Source of the DNA: Actinomycetota bacterium
GTDB lineage: Bacteria > Actinomycetota > Acidimicrobiia > Acidimicrobiales > Ilumatobacteraceae
DNA: 15,676 nucleotides
Assembly (NCBI GenBank): GCA_018882725.1
Contig: VERK01000024.1
Location: forward strand, 1 to 15,676
Direction of reading: 5' to 3'
The notes below the pieces were generated by a model. It was not told where the DNA came from. It searched no databases and worked only from the letters and a program-made list of their open reading frames with translations. The stretch's first letter is position 1; every line of letters starts with the position of its first letter. A program made the position numbers and the translations under genes. Positions 1-8,023 of the stretch are shown here, piece by piece.

Positions 1-335
1 GTCGCGACCTCATCAGCGGTTTGCCCCGAACCATCTCCCTGTCCACCGAGCAGGTGCGCGAGGCGCTCGCCGAGCCGGTGTCGGCGATCGTCGACACCGT
101 GCGCACCACTCTCGACAAGACCCCGCCCGAATTGGCCGCCGACATCATGCACGTCGGCATCACCCTCACCGGCGGCGGAGCACTCCTCGCAGGCATCGAT
201 CGTCGTCTCGCTCACGAGACCGGGATGCCGATCAACATCGCACCCGATCCGCTGTACTCGGTGGTTCTGGGTTCGGGTCGGGCGCTCGAGAACATCGAGG
301 CCATGCGCGGCATGCTCTCGCAGACCGACGAGTGA
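1..335 (+). CDS. mreB: MreB, rod-shape actin homologue (C-terminal part, 5' end outside window)
   Basis: This is the last ~111 residues of a protein usually about 340 long; the first complete codon is at position 3 and the gene enters from the left edge. It reads GRDLISGLPRTI, then EPVSAIVDTVRTTLDKTPPE, then the LTGGGALLAGIDRRL segment, matching the C-terminal nucleotide-binding half of MreB (the TGGGALL loop belongs to the actin-fold ATP site). MreB polymerises under the inner membrane and positions the elongation machinery. It ends TGA at 333-335, four bases before mreC, so the two are surely co-transcribed. The TTG at 21 is an internal codon, not a start: family-conserved residues precede it in frame. 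The identification is firm. Confidence 0.97.
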   Translation, partial: RDLISGLPRTISLSTEQVREALAEPVSAIVDTVRTTLDKTPPELAADIMHVGITLTGGGALLAGIDRRLAHETGMPINIAPDPLYSVVLGSGRALENIEAMRGMLSQTDE

Positions 336-339
336 CCCC

Positions 340-1455
340 ATGTTCTCGATGAGCCGACGACGAGCCGTCGTCCTGCTGGCTCTGTCGTCCATTCTTCTGA
401 TCACGCTCGACCTACAGGGCAACGCCGTGGTCGACGGTGTGCGGCGGGCTTTCGGCACTGTGTTCCAACCGCTGCAGGACGCTGGGCGGGTGATCACGCG
501 CCCCATTGGCAACGCTTGGCGTGGAATCACGCAGTACGACGATCTCGAAGCCGAAAACGAGCGGCTTCAGGACCGCATCGATCAACAAGAGGGCGCGTTC
601 ATCGCGGCTCTGGCGACCGCGCGTGACGCGCAGGAACTTCTTGCGCTGAATGGAATCGACGACCTCACCGACATCTCGTCGATCACCGCGCAAGTGGTGG
701 GCGAGAGCCCCACCAATTTCTCGCAGACGGTCGAGATCAACCAGGGGAGCAGTGACGGCCTGCGCGTCGGAATGCCGGTCGTGAATGCGGCCGGTCTGGT
801 GGGCAAGGTCACCGAAGTGTTCGCCAACCGATCGATCGTGATGTTGGCCACCGACGTGTCGTACGCGATCCCGGTCCAAGTTCTGAACTTGCCCGAAGCC
901 GACCCTGTCGTGACCACGACGACGGTGCCGACCACCACGACGACCGTGCCGACAACAACGACGACCGTGCCGACCACCACGACGACAACGACGGCTCCCG
1001 GCAGCGCGAGTCCGGTGAGTGCGGCCGCCGCGATCACGACCACGTCGATCGTGCCGTCTCCTTCGACGAGTATCGCTCCGGTCGTCACCTCGATCGCCCC
1101 GGTCCTCACCGTTGCTCCGCCCACCACCCAACCGACCCCGTCGTCGGTGGTCGACATCAATGCTTTGCCAGCGGCCGAGACCGGAGCGTTCCGTGGACGC
1201 GGTCCCGATCGGGCCCCGATCGTCGAGTTCGTCGATCAAAGTTCGCGCTTCGGTGAAATCAAGGTGGGTGCCGTCGTCATCACCGCAGGCGGGTCGAAGA
1301 GCCTTGCGCCCCGCGGCATCGTGATCGGCCGTGTCGTCAAGATCGTCGAGCGAAGCGGCACCTCGGGTGCCGTGCTCGAAGTTCGTCTGACGGCTCGTCT
1401 CTCCACGCTCAACTTCGTGCGCGTGTTGCTGTATCAACCGGCGGTGAGTCGATGA
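340..1455 (+). CDS. mreC: MreC, rod-shape-determining protein with a long Thr/Pro insert
   Basis: A 371-residue single-pass membrane protein. It has a short basic N-terminus (SRRR), a membrane helix at about residues 8-24, a coiled coil around 67-100, then the MreC beta-domain: GESPTNFSQTVEINQGSSDG at 121-140 and GLVGKVTEV around 152-160. The second beta-domain (IKVGAVVITAGGSKSLAPRGIVIGRV) starts near 286. In the family these halves are nearly contiguous. Here about 95 low-complexity residues (roughly 190-285), rich in Thr, Pro, Val, Ser and Ala, separate them, making the protein longer than the usual ~280. MreC links MreB, MreD and PBP2, and in E. coli it activates PBP2-RodA. The ATG at 340 lies 4 bp after mreB and has only a weak upstream purine stretch. 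The stop overlaps the mreD start (ATGA). Confidence 0.95.
   Translation: MFSMSRRRAVVLLALSSILLITLDLQGNAVVDGVRRAFGTVFQPLQDAGRVITRPIGNAWRGITQYDDLEAENERLQDRIDQQEGAFIAALATARDAQELLALNGIDDLTDISSITAQVVGESPTNFSQTVEINQGSSDGLRVGMPVVNAAGLVGKVTEVFANRSIVMLATDVSYAIPVQVLNLPEADPVVTTTTVPTTTTTVPTTTTTVPTTTTTTTAPGSASPVSAAAAITTTSIVPSPSTSIAPVVTSIAPVLTVAPPTTQPTPSSVVDINALPAAETGAFRGRGPDRAPIVEFVDQSSRFGEIKVGAVVITAGGSKSLAPRGIVIGRVVKIVERSGTSGAVLEVRLTARLSTLNFVRVLLYQPAVSR
913..993 (+). repeat. 21-bp in-frame tandem repeat encoding TTTTTVP in mreC
   Basis: Tandem codons encode a shortened TTTTVP (913-930), two full TTTTTVP units (931-951 and 952-972) and a degenerate Thr run (from 973). The unit is 21 bp, so gain or loss of copies keeps the reading frame. 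The two full copies differ at the first two codons (acc acc versus aca aca), so the array is not perfectly homogenised. It forms the start of the disordered insert between the two MreC beta-domain halves. Confidence 0.85.
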
Positions 1456-1988
1456 TCGAACTCATCAACCGCCCGCTGGTTCGACTGACTCTCATCGGAC
1501 TCGTCGCACTCGTCGTGCAGACGACGCTGCTCGCCGATCTCGAGTTCGATGGCATCGCGCTGCAGATCATGCTCGCATTGTCGATCGGCGCGGGTATCTC
1601 TGGTGGTTCCGAGCGCGGAGCGCTGGCGGGCTTCATGTTCGGATTGATGTTCGACCTGGTTCTTTCGAGTCCGCTCGGGCTCACGGCGCTTGTCTACGGA
1701 CTGGTCGGGTTCCTCGCCGGCTACGCGAACTCTCTCGCAGTCGCCAACCCGTGGTGGCTCAACGCGCTGATCGGCGCCGGTGGTTCGGCCGCCGCCACTT
1801 TCGCGTACCCGGTTGTGGCCACGTGGGTCGGCGTCGACGGTTGGCTCACGACCCGAGTGATCGAGGTCGCCATCGTCGTGGCGTTGGCCAACGCTCTCGT
1901 CGTCCCGCTGGCCGCACTCGTGATGCGCTGGGGTCTCGTCATCAAGCGTCGCGCGCGTTTGGCTCCGCCGCCGGAGATCTTCGCGTGA
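1452..1988 (+). CDS. mreD: MreD, rod-shape-determining membrane protein
   Basis: A 178-residue, strongly hydrophobic protein with about five or six membrane segments (around 10-28, 34-50, 54-74, 76-92, 97-121 and 130-160). It carries the MreD-type signature of a Gly-rich helix followed by FGLMFDLVLSSPLGLTALVYG at about 57-77, where the internal Asp and the PLG turn are characteristic. It ends with a basic cytoplasmic tail. MreD is an integral-membrane partner of MreC, and the balance of the two tunes PBP2 activity. The ATG overlaps the mreC stop by 4 bp and the end overlaps the PBP2 start by 4 bp (GTGA), so translation is probably coupled through mreC-mreD-mrdA. The sequence is weakly conserved in general; position in the operon supports the call. 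Confidence 0.92.
   Translation: MIELINRPLVRLTLIGLVALVVQTTLLADLEFDGIALQIMLALSIGAGISGGSERGALAGFMFGLMFDLVLSSPLGLTALVYGLVGFLAGYANSLAVANPWWLNALIGAGGSAAATFAYPVVATWVGVDGWLTTRVIEVAIVVALANALVVPLAALVMRWGLVIKRRARLAPPPEIFA
1973..1976 (+). promoter_or_regulatory. Shine-Dalgarno for PBP2 (decides the GTG start)
   Basis: GGAG lies 8 nt upstream of the GTG at 1985, inside the end of mreD. With the 4-bp overlap it supports the GTG as the mrdA start, although the reading frame stays open about 230 bp further upstream into mreD. Confidence 0.6.
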
Positions 1989-4159
1989 GCCGCGATCGTC
2001 GAACCAGCCGTCTGGCCGCGATCGGCACCATCGGGGCGCTGATGTTCTCGGTGCTCGGACTGCGCATGTGGTTCCTCCAGGTCGTCGACGCGCCAGCTCT
2101 CGAACAACGTGTTCAAGCCAACAAGACCCGCACGGTCAAGCTGCTTCCCGAACGTGGCCGTATCTTCGACCGCGAAGGTCGAGTTCTCGCCGACAACGAA
2201 CGGATCCTCACCATCACCGTGGCTTGGGAGGCGATGCGCGACGACGACGCTCGGCGCGAGCTGTTCACGCGACTCGCGCCGGTTCTCGACCTTCCGATCT
2301 CCGACATGGAAGATCGCTACCAGAGCAATCGGTACAGCCCGCTACTTCCCATGCCGTTGAAGGAGGGCGTTGGCGAAGACGTTGCGCTCTATCTCATCGA
2401 GAGAGTCGAAGACTTTCCAGGTATCGACGTGACGAATCAATGGCGGCGTGACTACCCGTACGCTCCGCTGGCGGCCCACGTCGTGGGCTATCTCGGAGCC
2501 ATCACCGAATCGGACGCCGACCAATACCGCGACCTTGGCTACGACCTCAACGAGCGAGTCGGCCAGTTCGGTGTCGAGAAGATCTTCGAGCCGTATCTAC
2601 GCGGTACGCCGGGTTTCGTGAAGTACGAGGTCGATTCGCGTGGTGCGATCCTCAGCGAAGTCGAGCGGGTCGAACCAGTGGCGGGGATGGATCTGCAGTT
2701 GGCGATCGATCTCGATCTTCAGCAGTACGCCGAGTTGGCCCTCGAGACACAGTTGCGCTTGCGTCGATTCGTCGAGACGTGTCAGGCCCGTGACGACAAC
2801 AACCTTCCGGTCAAACCGCAGTTCCCCGAGTGTCAGAACCTCAAGGCACCCGCGGGGTCGGTTGTCCTGTCGAACTACGAAACAGGCGAGATTCTCGCCT
2901 TGGCGAGTTATCCGACGTTCGACAACCGCTGGTTCACGTCCACGTTGTCGGGTGACAAGTTCGCGCAGATCTTCCCCCGCACCGACGATCCCGACCGGTC
3001 GATTCTCGTCAATCGCGCGATCCAGGGCCAGTACAACCTGGGCTCGAGTTTCAAACCCTTCGTCGTGTACGCCGCTCTCGATTCGGGGCAGTTGCCAGGT
3101 GGCCCCACGTACACGTACCTCGACCGCGGCACGTACACACTCACGAGCATCGACGAACAGACCTGTCAAGTGGTCAAGTGCATCTACCGAAACGCTCTGT
3201 GCGGTGGCAGTCGTTACCCGTGTCGCTACGGACGAGTCGGAGTCGAAGAGGCTCTCGCCGTTTCGTCCGACACGTTCTTCTACAAGATCGGTGAGGAGAT
3301 CTTCTCCGAGCGTGGTGGCCAGCCGATCCTCCAGGAGGAAGTCCGCAAGTTCGGTTTCGGATCGAAGACGGGCATCGATCTGCCCTTCGAGTCGGCCGGT
3401 CGTGTTCCCGACAAGGAATCCAAGCGGAAGCTCGTCGAGACCGGCGTGTTGTTGGAGGGCGAGAGCCCCAACTATCTCGTCGGTGACAACGTGCAGTTAG
3501 CAATCGGCCAGGGACTCCTCGCCGCATCACCGATTCAGCTGGTGCAGGCTTACGGCGCGCTGGGCAACGGTGGGAGAGTGAATCGTCCACTCATCGCGGT
3601 GGCGCTGCTCGAGCCCGGAACCCCTGACAGTGCGATTGTGGGTGTGGCCGACTTGTCGAAGTCGCGAGTCGCGCTCCAACTCAACGAGCCCAACGTGATT
3701 CGCAACCTCGAGATCGACCCCGAGTTCCTCGCGCCCATCAAACGTGGACTGCAGCGAGTGATCACCGGACCGGGTGTCGACAACGAGCGCTACCACGCAA
3801 CCACCGGCGAGCGCCTCTTCTCGAGTTATCCGTACGAAGTACTTCCCATCGCTGGCAAGACCGGAACGGCTCAGGGCGCTGCCGGTTTGCCCTGGAACGA
3901 CTCGTCGGCTTTCGCGGCGTTCAGCCTCGACGGCAATCAGCCCTACGTCGCCTCGGCGTACCTCGAGAAGTCGGGCTACGGATCACGCGCGGCCGCGCCG
4001 GTGGTGAAGTGCGTGTTCATGGCTCTGGCCGGCGCGGTGAAGACGCCCGCGGTCGCGCCGTCCAACCCGCTCGACATCACCACGTCGTTCGCGGCACCCG
4101 ATCGAAAGTTGCCCGACAACCGCTGTCTCGGCGGTGGAACCACCGGAGGTCGCGACTGA
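1985..4159 (+). CDS. mrdA: Penicillin-binding protein 2, elongasome D,D-transpeptidase
   Basis: A 724-residue class B PBP that cross-links peptidoglycan during elongation as partner of RodA. It has one membrane helix at about 9-30, the pedestal motif RGRIFDREG from residue 57, then the transpeptidase domain. The three penicillin-binding motifs are intact: SSFK with nucleophile S354 and K357, SSD at 427-429 (Asp in the third position, as in E. coli PBP2), and KTGT at 625-628. The GTG start at 1985 is chosen because it overlaps the mreD stop and has a Shine-Dalgarno; residues encoded upstream in this frame are shadow of mreD. It is longer than the ~630 residues of E. coli PBP2. Two inserts carry cysteines: C266/C283, and C394/C399/C406/C413 just before SSD. 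These would lie outside the membrane, so disulfides are possible (inference). Confidence 0.95.
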   Translation: MSRDRRTSRLAAIGTIGALMFSVLGLRMWFLQVVDAPALEQRVQANKTRTVKLLPERGRIFDREGRVLADNERILTITVAWEAMRDDDARRELFTRLAPVLDLPISDMEDRYQSNRYSPLLPMPLKEGVGEDVALYLIERVEDFPGIDVTNQWRRDYPYAPLAAHVVGYLGAITESDADQYRDLGYDLNERVGQFGVEKIFEPYLRGTPGFVKYEVDSRGAILSEVERVEPVAGMDLQLAIDLDLQQYAELALETQLRLRRFVETCQARDDNNLPVKPQFPECQNLKAPAGSVVLSNYETGEILALASYPTFDNRWFTSTLSGDKFAQIFPRTDDPDRSILVNRAIQGQYNLGSSFKPFVVYAALDSGQLPGGPTYTYLDRGTYTLTSIDEQTCQVVKCIYRNALCGGSRYPCRYGRVGVEEALAVSSDTFFYKIGEEIFSERGGQPILQEEVRKFGFGSKTGIDLPFESAGRVPDKESKRKLVETGVLLEGESPNYLVGDNVQLAIGQGLLAASPIQLVQAYGALGNGGRVNRPLIAVALLEPGTPDSAIVGVADLSKSRVALQLNEPNVIRNLEIDPEFLAPIKRGLQRVITGPGVDNERYHATTGERLFSSYPYEVLPIAGKTGTAQGAAGLPWNDSSAFAAFSLDGNQPYVASAYLEKSGYGSRAAAPVVKCVFMALAGAVKTPAVAPSNPLDITTSFAAPDRKLPDNRCLGGGTTGGRD
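4145..4150 (+). promoter_or_regulatory. Shine-Dalgarno for rodA
   Basis: GGAGGT, the strongest ribosome-binding sequence in the window, lies 8 nt before the ATG at 4159 and within the last codons of mrdA. It fixes the rodA start at the TGATG junction rather than at the in-frame ATG at 4009. Confidence 0.75.
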
Positions 4160-5322
4160 TGGCCCTGCCCATCCTTCAGCGCAAACCCGACGGTGGACTC
4201 GGCAATATCCGTTCGAGCCCGGGCCAACCGAGTCGCAACATCGACTGGCTCATCCTCGCGCCGGTCGCTTTGCTCGGGATCATCGGCGCGTTCGCCATCT
4301 ACAGCGCCACGTTCTGGAAAGTCGACGACGATCCGTACTGGTACACGTTGCGACAGGTCTTGTTCCTCATCGTCGCCGTGGTGGTGATGATCGCGGTCAT
4401 GTCGTTCGACTACACGTTGCTTCGAGAACGGGCCTTCTTCTTGTATGGCTGTGCGGTCGTGGCGCTGGTCTTGGTGTTGGCGGCTGGTGCGTTGCGCGGA
4501 GGTGCTCGTCTGTCGTTCGACTTCGGGCCGGTGTCGTTCCAGCCAGCCGAGTTCGCCAAACCAGCCGTCGTTCTCGCCTTGGCCTCGTACTTGTCCGAGG
4601 TTCGCGAAGAATCGCTGAGTTACTCGCGGTTCATCGGTGGTCTGGTGGTCGTCGGCATTCCGACCATTCTGATCATCGTTCAACCCGACCTCGGCTCGGC
4701 ATTCGTGATGATCGTCGGGGCCCTCACGATCCTTCTCATGGCCGGTGCGAAACTTCGCTACCTCGCTCTGATCGCGTTCCTGACCGTTATCACGGTGGCG
4801 GCCGCCGTCGTGGCCGGCATCGTCGACCGATACCAGTTGCGTCGCATCGAAGCCTTCCTGAATCAGAACTCCACCGAAGACGGCTTGAAGGACTTGGTTC
4901 TCCAGGTTCGCTTCGCCAAACGCGCAGTTGCCACCGGTGGTTGGTGGGGCAAGGGTTATCTCGACGCACCGCTCACCACTGGCAAGTTCATACCGGTCCA
5001 GCAGAGCGACTTCATCTTCTCGGCGATCGCCGAACAGTTCGGCATGATCGGCGGCGGCATCGTCCTCGCGTTGTTCGGTCTTCTCCTCTTCCGTATCTGG
5101 CGGGTGGCCCACCTGAGCAAGGACGCCTTCGGCAGCTACATCTGCGCCGGCGTGTTCGGAATCGTGATGTGGCACGTGTTCCAGAACATCGGCATGACCA
5201 TGGGAATCATGCCGGTCACCGGAGTTCCCCTTCCGTTCCTCTCGTACGGCGGTTCGTCCTTGGTCGCTTTCGCGATCCTCGTCGGCCTGGTCGAGAGCGT
5301 CCATATGCGCCGAATGCGCTGA
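4159..5322 (+). CDS. rodA: RodA, SEDS-family peptidoglycan glycosyltransferase
   Basis: A 387-residue polytopic protein of the SEDS family (RodA/FtsW/SpoVE), which polymerises lipid II into glycan strands. The cytoplasmic N-terminus of about 28 residues is followed by roughly ten membrane helices. Signatures include FQPAEFAKPAVVLALASYL, QPDLGSAFV, the extracellular-loop motif QSDFIFSAIAEQFG whose Asp (D284) matches the catalytic Asp of the family, and the C-terminal MPVTGVPLPFLSYGGSSLV. It starts one base inside the PBP2 stop (TGATG) with a strong Shine-Dalgarno, in keeping with its work as a PBP2 complex. Being downstream of mreBCD and a PBP2, it is RodA rather than FtsW. No terminator hairpin follows, and the next gene starts 23 bp later. 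Confidence 0.95.
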   Translation: MALPILQRKPDGGLGNIRSSPGQPSRNIDWLILAPVALLGIIGAFAIYSATFWKVDDDPYWYTLRQVLFLIVAVVVMIAVMSFDYTLLRERAFFLYGCAVVALVLVLAAGALRGGARLSFDFGPVSFQPAEFAKPAVVLALASYLSEVREESLSYSRFIGGLVVVGIPTILIIVQPDLGSAFVMIVGALTILLMAGAKLRYLALIAFLTVITVAAAVVAGIVDRYQLRRIEAFLNQNSTEDGLKDLVLQVRFAKRAVATGGWWGKGYLDAPLTTGKFIPVQQSDFIFSAIAEQFGMIGGGIVLALFGLLLFRIWRVAHLSKDAFGSYICAGVFGIVMWHVFQNIGMTMGIMPVTGVPLPFLSYGGSSLVAFAILVGLVESVHMRRMR

Positions 5323-5332
5323 GACCGCTGGG

Positions 5333-5338
5333 TAGGAT
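5333..5338 (+). promoter_or_regulatory. Candidate -10 box (TAGGAT) for a leaderless radical SAM transcript
   Basis: TAGGAT sits in the 23-bp gap after rodA, with exactly 7 nt between it and the ATG at 5346. The expected transcription start is at or next to the A of the start codon. No Shine-Dalgarno precedes that ATG and no convincing -35 is visible at 16-18 bp. This fits the TANNNT leaderless pattern known in actinobacteria, but the box alone is short and could arise by chance. Confidence 0.5.
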
Positions 5339-5345
5339 CGCAGAA

Positions 5346-7268
5346 ATGACTTCCCTCTGGTCGCGGGTCGAACCGTTGCTGGCGAGGGTGCGCAAACCAG
5401 CCCGCTACATCGGGTGCGAGGACGGGGCCATCGAGCCGCGTCATGGTCAGGGCAAAGTCGCCTGGCTGCTCGCGTATCCCGATGTGTACGAGGTCGGCCT
5501 GCCCAATCAAGGGCTGCAGATCCTGTACGAGATCCTGAATGAGCGCCCCGACGCCGTTGCCGAGCGTACGTACGCGCCGTGGGTCGACCTCGAGGCCTTG
5601 ATGCGCGAGCGTGGCATTCCGCTCTTTTCGGTCGACGCCCATCGCGCGGCCGGTGACTTCGATGTGATCGCGTTCAATCTCTCGGCCGAGCTCGTGTACA
5701 CGAACGTTCTCAACATGCTCGATCTCGGGGGCATTCCGGTGCACACCGCACGCCGCGAACCGTCCGATCCGGTGGTCGTCGTCGGCGGTCATGCCGCGTT
5801 CAACCCCGAACCGCTGGCCGACTTCATCGACGCCGCGGTGCTTGGCGAAGGCGAAGAGGTCGTCGGCGAGATCAACGACGTCGTGCGGGCCTGGAAAGCG
5901 TCGGGTCGGACGTCGCGCGAAGGCCTGTGGCGCGAGCTCGCTCGCATCCCGGGCGTCTACGTGCCGAGTCTGTACGACGTGGTGTACGAGGGGGAGCGCA
6001 CCGTTTCCGTCACCCCTCGGTTCGCCGACGTGCCCGCAACCGTCACCAAGCGCACGATCTCCGATCTGGCGCAGTGGGACTATCCGCGCCGGCCCCTGGC
6101 TCCGCTCACCGAAGTGGTGCACGACCGTCTGGCCGTCGAAGTGTTCCGCGGGTGCACGCGCGGATGTCGCTTCTGCCAGGCCGGCATGATCACCCGCCCC
6201 GTTCGCGAACGGCCCGCCGAACAAGTGCGCACCATGATCACCCGTGGACTCGAGCGCACCGGATACAACGAGGTCTCGCTCACATCGCTGTCCACCGCCG
6301 ACTTCAGCGGTATCGAAGACGTCGTGTCGTCCATCGTGCCCGACCCGACCGCGTGTGGTGCTCCCACGGTGTCGTTGCCGTCGTTGCGCGTCGATGCGTT
6401 CACGGTCGGATTGGCCGCCAAGGTTGCGAGCGGACGTCGCAGCGGGCTCACGTTCGCGCCCGAAGCCGGAACGTGGCGCTTGCGTACTGTGATCAACAAG
6501 CTCATCACCGAAGCCGATTTGTACGGTGCGGTCGAATCGGCCTTCGCCAACGGCTGGTCGCGCACGAAGCTCTACTTCCTCACCGGATTGCCCACCGAGA
6601 CCGACGACGACACCCGAGGCATCGCCGAACTCGCGGCCGGATGCGTGGCCATCGGCAAGAAGTACACCTCGCGCGCGAGTGTCACGGTGAGCCTCGGCGG
6701 TTTCGTGCCCAAGGCCCACACGCCGTTCCAGTGGTTCGGCCAGAACGGTGTCGACGAACTCCAACGCAAGATCAACCTCGTTCGCGGCGCGGCCTCGCGC
6801 GGTGTACAGGTGAAGTGGCACGACCCTCGGGCTTCGCTCGCCGAAGGTCTGGCCAGTCGCGGTGATCGCCGAGTGGGTCGGGTCATCGAGCGCGTATGGC
6901 GCAACGGCGGGACCTTTCAGGAGTGGAGCGAATTCTTCGATCTCGATCGCTGGCTCGATGCAGCGGCGGCCGAAGGACTTCCGGTCGAGTGGTTCACCAC
7001 CCGTCACCGCACCGAGGACGAGATCTTGCCGTGGCAGCACCTCAGCGCCGGCCTGCACCGCGACTTCTTGTGGGACGACTGGCGCGCAGCGCTCGACGAA
7101 CACGGTCTGCCTGATTGTCGTTGGACTCCGTGTTACGACTGCGGAGTCTGCACCGGCGACGGACTCGAGCACGTCGTCGCCTCGCCTGTTCCGCCGGCCG
7201 GGGGAAGTCAGGGCACCGGTCAGGATCTCGCGCGCGGCGGCGAGGTCCCGGTGGTGGTGCGGCTGTGA
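5346..7268 (+). CDS. B12-binding-type radical SAM protein of unknown substrate (TIGR03960 family)
   Basis: A 640-residue protein. The N-terminal part (about 20-210) resembles the cobalamin-binding-like domain of this family: VAWLLAYPDVYEVGLPNQGL, then VVVVGGHAAFNPEPLADFID and LGEGEEV. The radical SAM core follows, with the cluster motif CTRGCRFCQ giving C270, C274 and C277 for the 4Fe-4S centre that cleaves S-adenosylmethionine. FAPEAGTWRLRTVINK and KLYFLTGLPTETDDD belong to the barrel. A C-terminal Cys group (C591, C596, C599, C602, within CRWTPCYDCGVC) could bind another metal or cluster. The substrate is unknown. In many bacteria it sits beside or is fused to DUF2344, which follows here with a 4-bp overlap, and near RNase E/G and L21/L27, hinting at an RNA or ribosome role. 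The ATG at 5346 is chosen from the family N-terminus; upstream residues in this frame are shadow of rodA. Confidence 0.9.
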   Translation: MTSLWSRVEPLLARVRKPARYIGCEDGAIEPRHGQGKVAWLLAYPDVYEVGLPNQGLQILYEILNERPDAVAERTYAPWVDLEALMRERGIPLFSVDAHRAAGDFDVIAFNLSAELVYTNVLNMLDLGGIPVHTARREPSDPVVVVGGHAAFNPEPLADFIDAAVLGEGEEVVGEINDVVRAWKASGRTSREGLWRELARIPGVYVPSLYDVVYEGERTVSVTPRFADVPATVTKRTISDLAQWDYPRRPLAPLTEVVHDRLAVEVFRGCTRGCRFCQAGMITRPVRERPAEQVRTMITRGLERTGYNEVSLTSLSTADFSGIEDVVSSIVPDPTACGAPTVSLPSLRVDAFTVGLAAKVASGRRSGLTFAPEAGTWRLRTVINKLITEADLYGAVESAFANGWSRTKLYFLTGLPTETDDDTRGIAELAAGCVAIGKKYTSRASVTVSLGGFVPKAHTPFQWFGQNGVDELQRKINLVRGAASRGVQVKWHDPRASLAEGLASRGDRRVGRVIERVWRNGGTFQEWSEFFDLDRWLDAAAAEGLPVEWFTTRHRTEDEILPWQHLSAGLHRDFLWDDWRAALDEHGLPDCRWTPCYDCGVCTGDGLEHVVASPVPPAGGSQGTGQDLARGGEVPVVVRL

Positions 7269-8023
7269 AAGTGCGCCTCGCGTATTCGAAGGTCGGCAAG
7301 ATCCGATTCCTCGGTCATCTCGACATGGCCCACCTCTGGGAGCGCGCCTTTCGCAAGGCGAATCTTGGCGTGGCCGTGTCAGCGGGATTCACACCCCGCC
7401 CCAAAGTGTCGTTCGGTCTCGCGTTGCCCACGGCCGGTGAGTCGCTCGTCGAAGTTCTCGACGTCGTGCTCGACCCGGCTCCCTCGGCCGAGCGCGAACT
7501 CGACGATCTGGCCCCGCGCCTGTCGGCCGTGATGCCGGCCGGCGTCGAGGTCACCGGCGCCTGGGTCGCCGGACCGCAGTCGATTCAAGAAGACGTCGTG
7601 GCCACCACGTGGGTGTTGGCCATCGATCGAGATGCCGAGGACACCGCGACGCGAGTCGCGGCACTCGTCGCGGCACCCGAGTTCTGGATCGAACGCGAAC
7701 GCAAGGGCGAACGTCGTCGCGACGACATCCGTCCGGGCATCTTCGAATTGCGGACGGACTTCGATCCGTCCGTGCTTCCGGCCGACTGGCGCTCAGCAGT
7801 GAGCGCCTCGGCACTCGTCGAAGCGGTCGTCACCACGTCCGGACGTGGTGTGCGACCCACCGAATTGGTCGACGCACTGTTCCCGGGCGACGAGCCCTGG
7901 AACGTCATGTCACGGGTCATCCGGACCCATCAATGGATCGAGCGCACTGACGCTCCCTGCGCGCCCTTCTCGGTGCGCGCACGAAAGGAACTTCCTCATG
8001 AGCAACGAATCGCCGTCGGATAA
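7265..8023 (+). CDS. DUF2344 radical SAM-linked protein (TIGR03936 family)
   Basis: A 252-residue soluble protein starting at a GTG that overlaps the stop of the radical SAM gene (GTGA). The N-terminus, VRLAYSKVGKIRFLGHLDM, then FRKANLGVAVSAGFTPRPK and FGLALPTAGES, is typical of the radical SAM-linked family. The middle (about 85-215) is divergent, and the C-terminus reads ELVDALFPGDEPWNVMSRVIR. No catalytic motif is evident. The family is named for its adjacency or fusion to the TIGR03960 radical SAM protein, and this exact pairing is seen here, so it probably acts as a partner or substrate-docking subunit (inference). The last 26 bp overlap the start of the RNase E/G gene in another frame, so expression of the two is likely coupled. 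Confidence 0.87.
   Translation: MKVRLAYSKVGKIRFLGHLDMAHLWERAFRKANLGVAVSAGFTPRPKVSFGLALPTAGESLVEVLDVVLDPAPSAERELDDLAPRLSAVMPAGVEVTGAWVAGPQSIQEDVVATTWVLAIDRDAEDTATRVAALVAAPEFWIERERKGERRRDDIRPGIFELRTDFDPSVLPADWRSAVSASALVEAVVTTSGRGVRPTELVDALFPGDEPWNVMSRVIRTHQWIERTDAPCAPFSVRARKELPHEQRIAVG
7984..7989 (+). promoter_or_regulatory. Shine-Dalgarno for RNase E/G
   Basis: AAAGGA lies 8 nt before the ATG at 7998, inside the end of the DUF2344 gene. It selects this ATG over in-frame codons further upstream, which are only shadow of the preceding gene. Confidence 0.65.

Noticed and set aside
913..1000. CRISPR-like or regulatory repeat array
   Set aside because: The repeats are contiguous, in frame and coding for Thr/Val/Pro; there are no spacers.
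412..1437. Long minus-strand open frame (341 codons) opposite mreC
   Set aside because: Its composition (Arg, Asp, His-rich, low complexity) is that expected from the complement of a GC-rich gene; mreC on the plus strand has clear family motifs.
3976..5304. Long minus-strand open frame (442 codons) opposite rodA
   Set aside because: Asp/His/Arg/Glu-rich shadow with no recognisable domain; rodA is unambiguous.
4134..5345. Possible 1044-residue fusion of an unknown N-terminal domain to the radical SAM protein
   Set aside because: The upstream part is rodA read in another frame, Arg/His-rich without family similarity. The natural start is ATG 5346, right after a TANNNT box.
5136..7172. 678-codon minus-strand open frame opposite the radical SAM gene
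   Set aside because: The frame exists only because GC-rich DNA lacks stop codons; its product has antisense-type composition and no motif.
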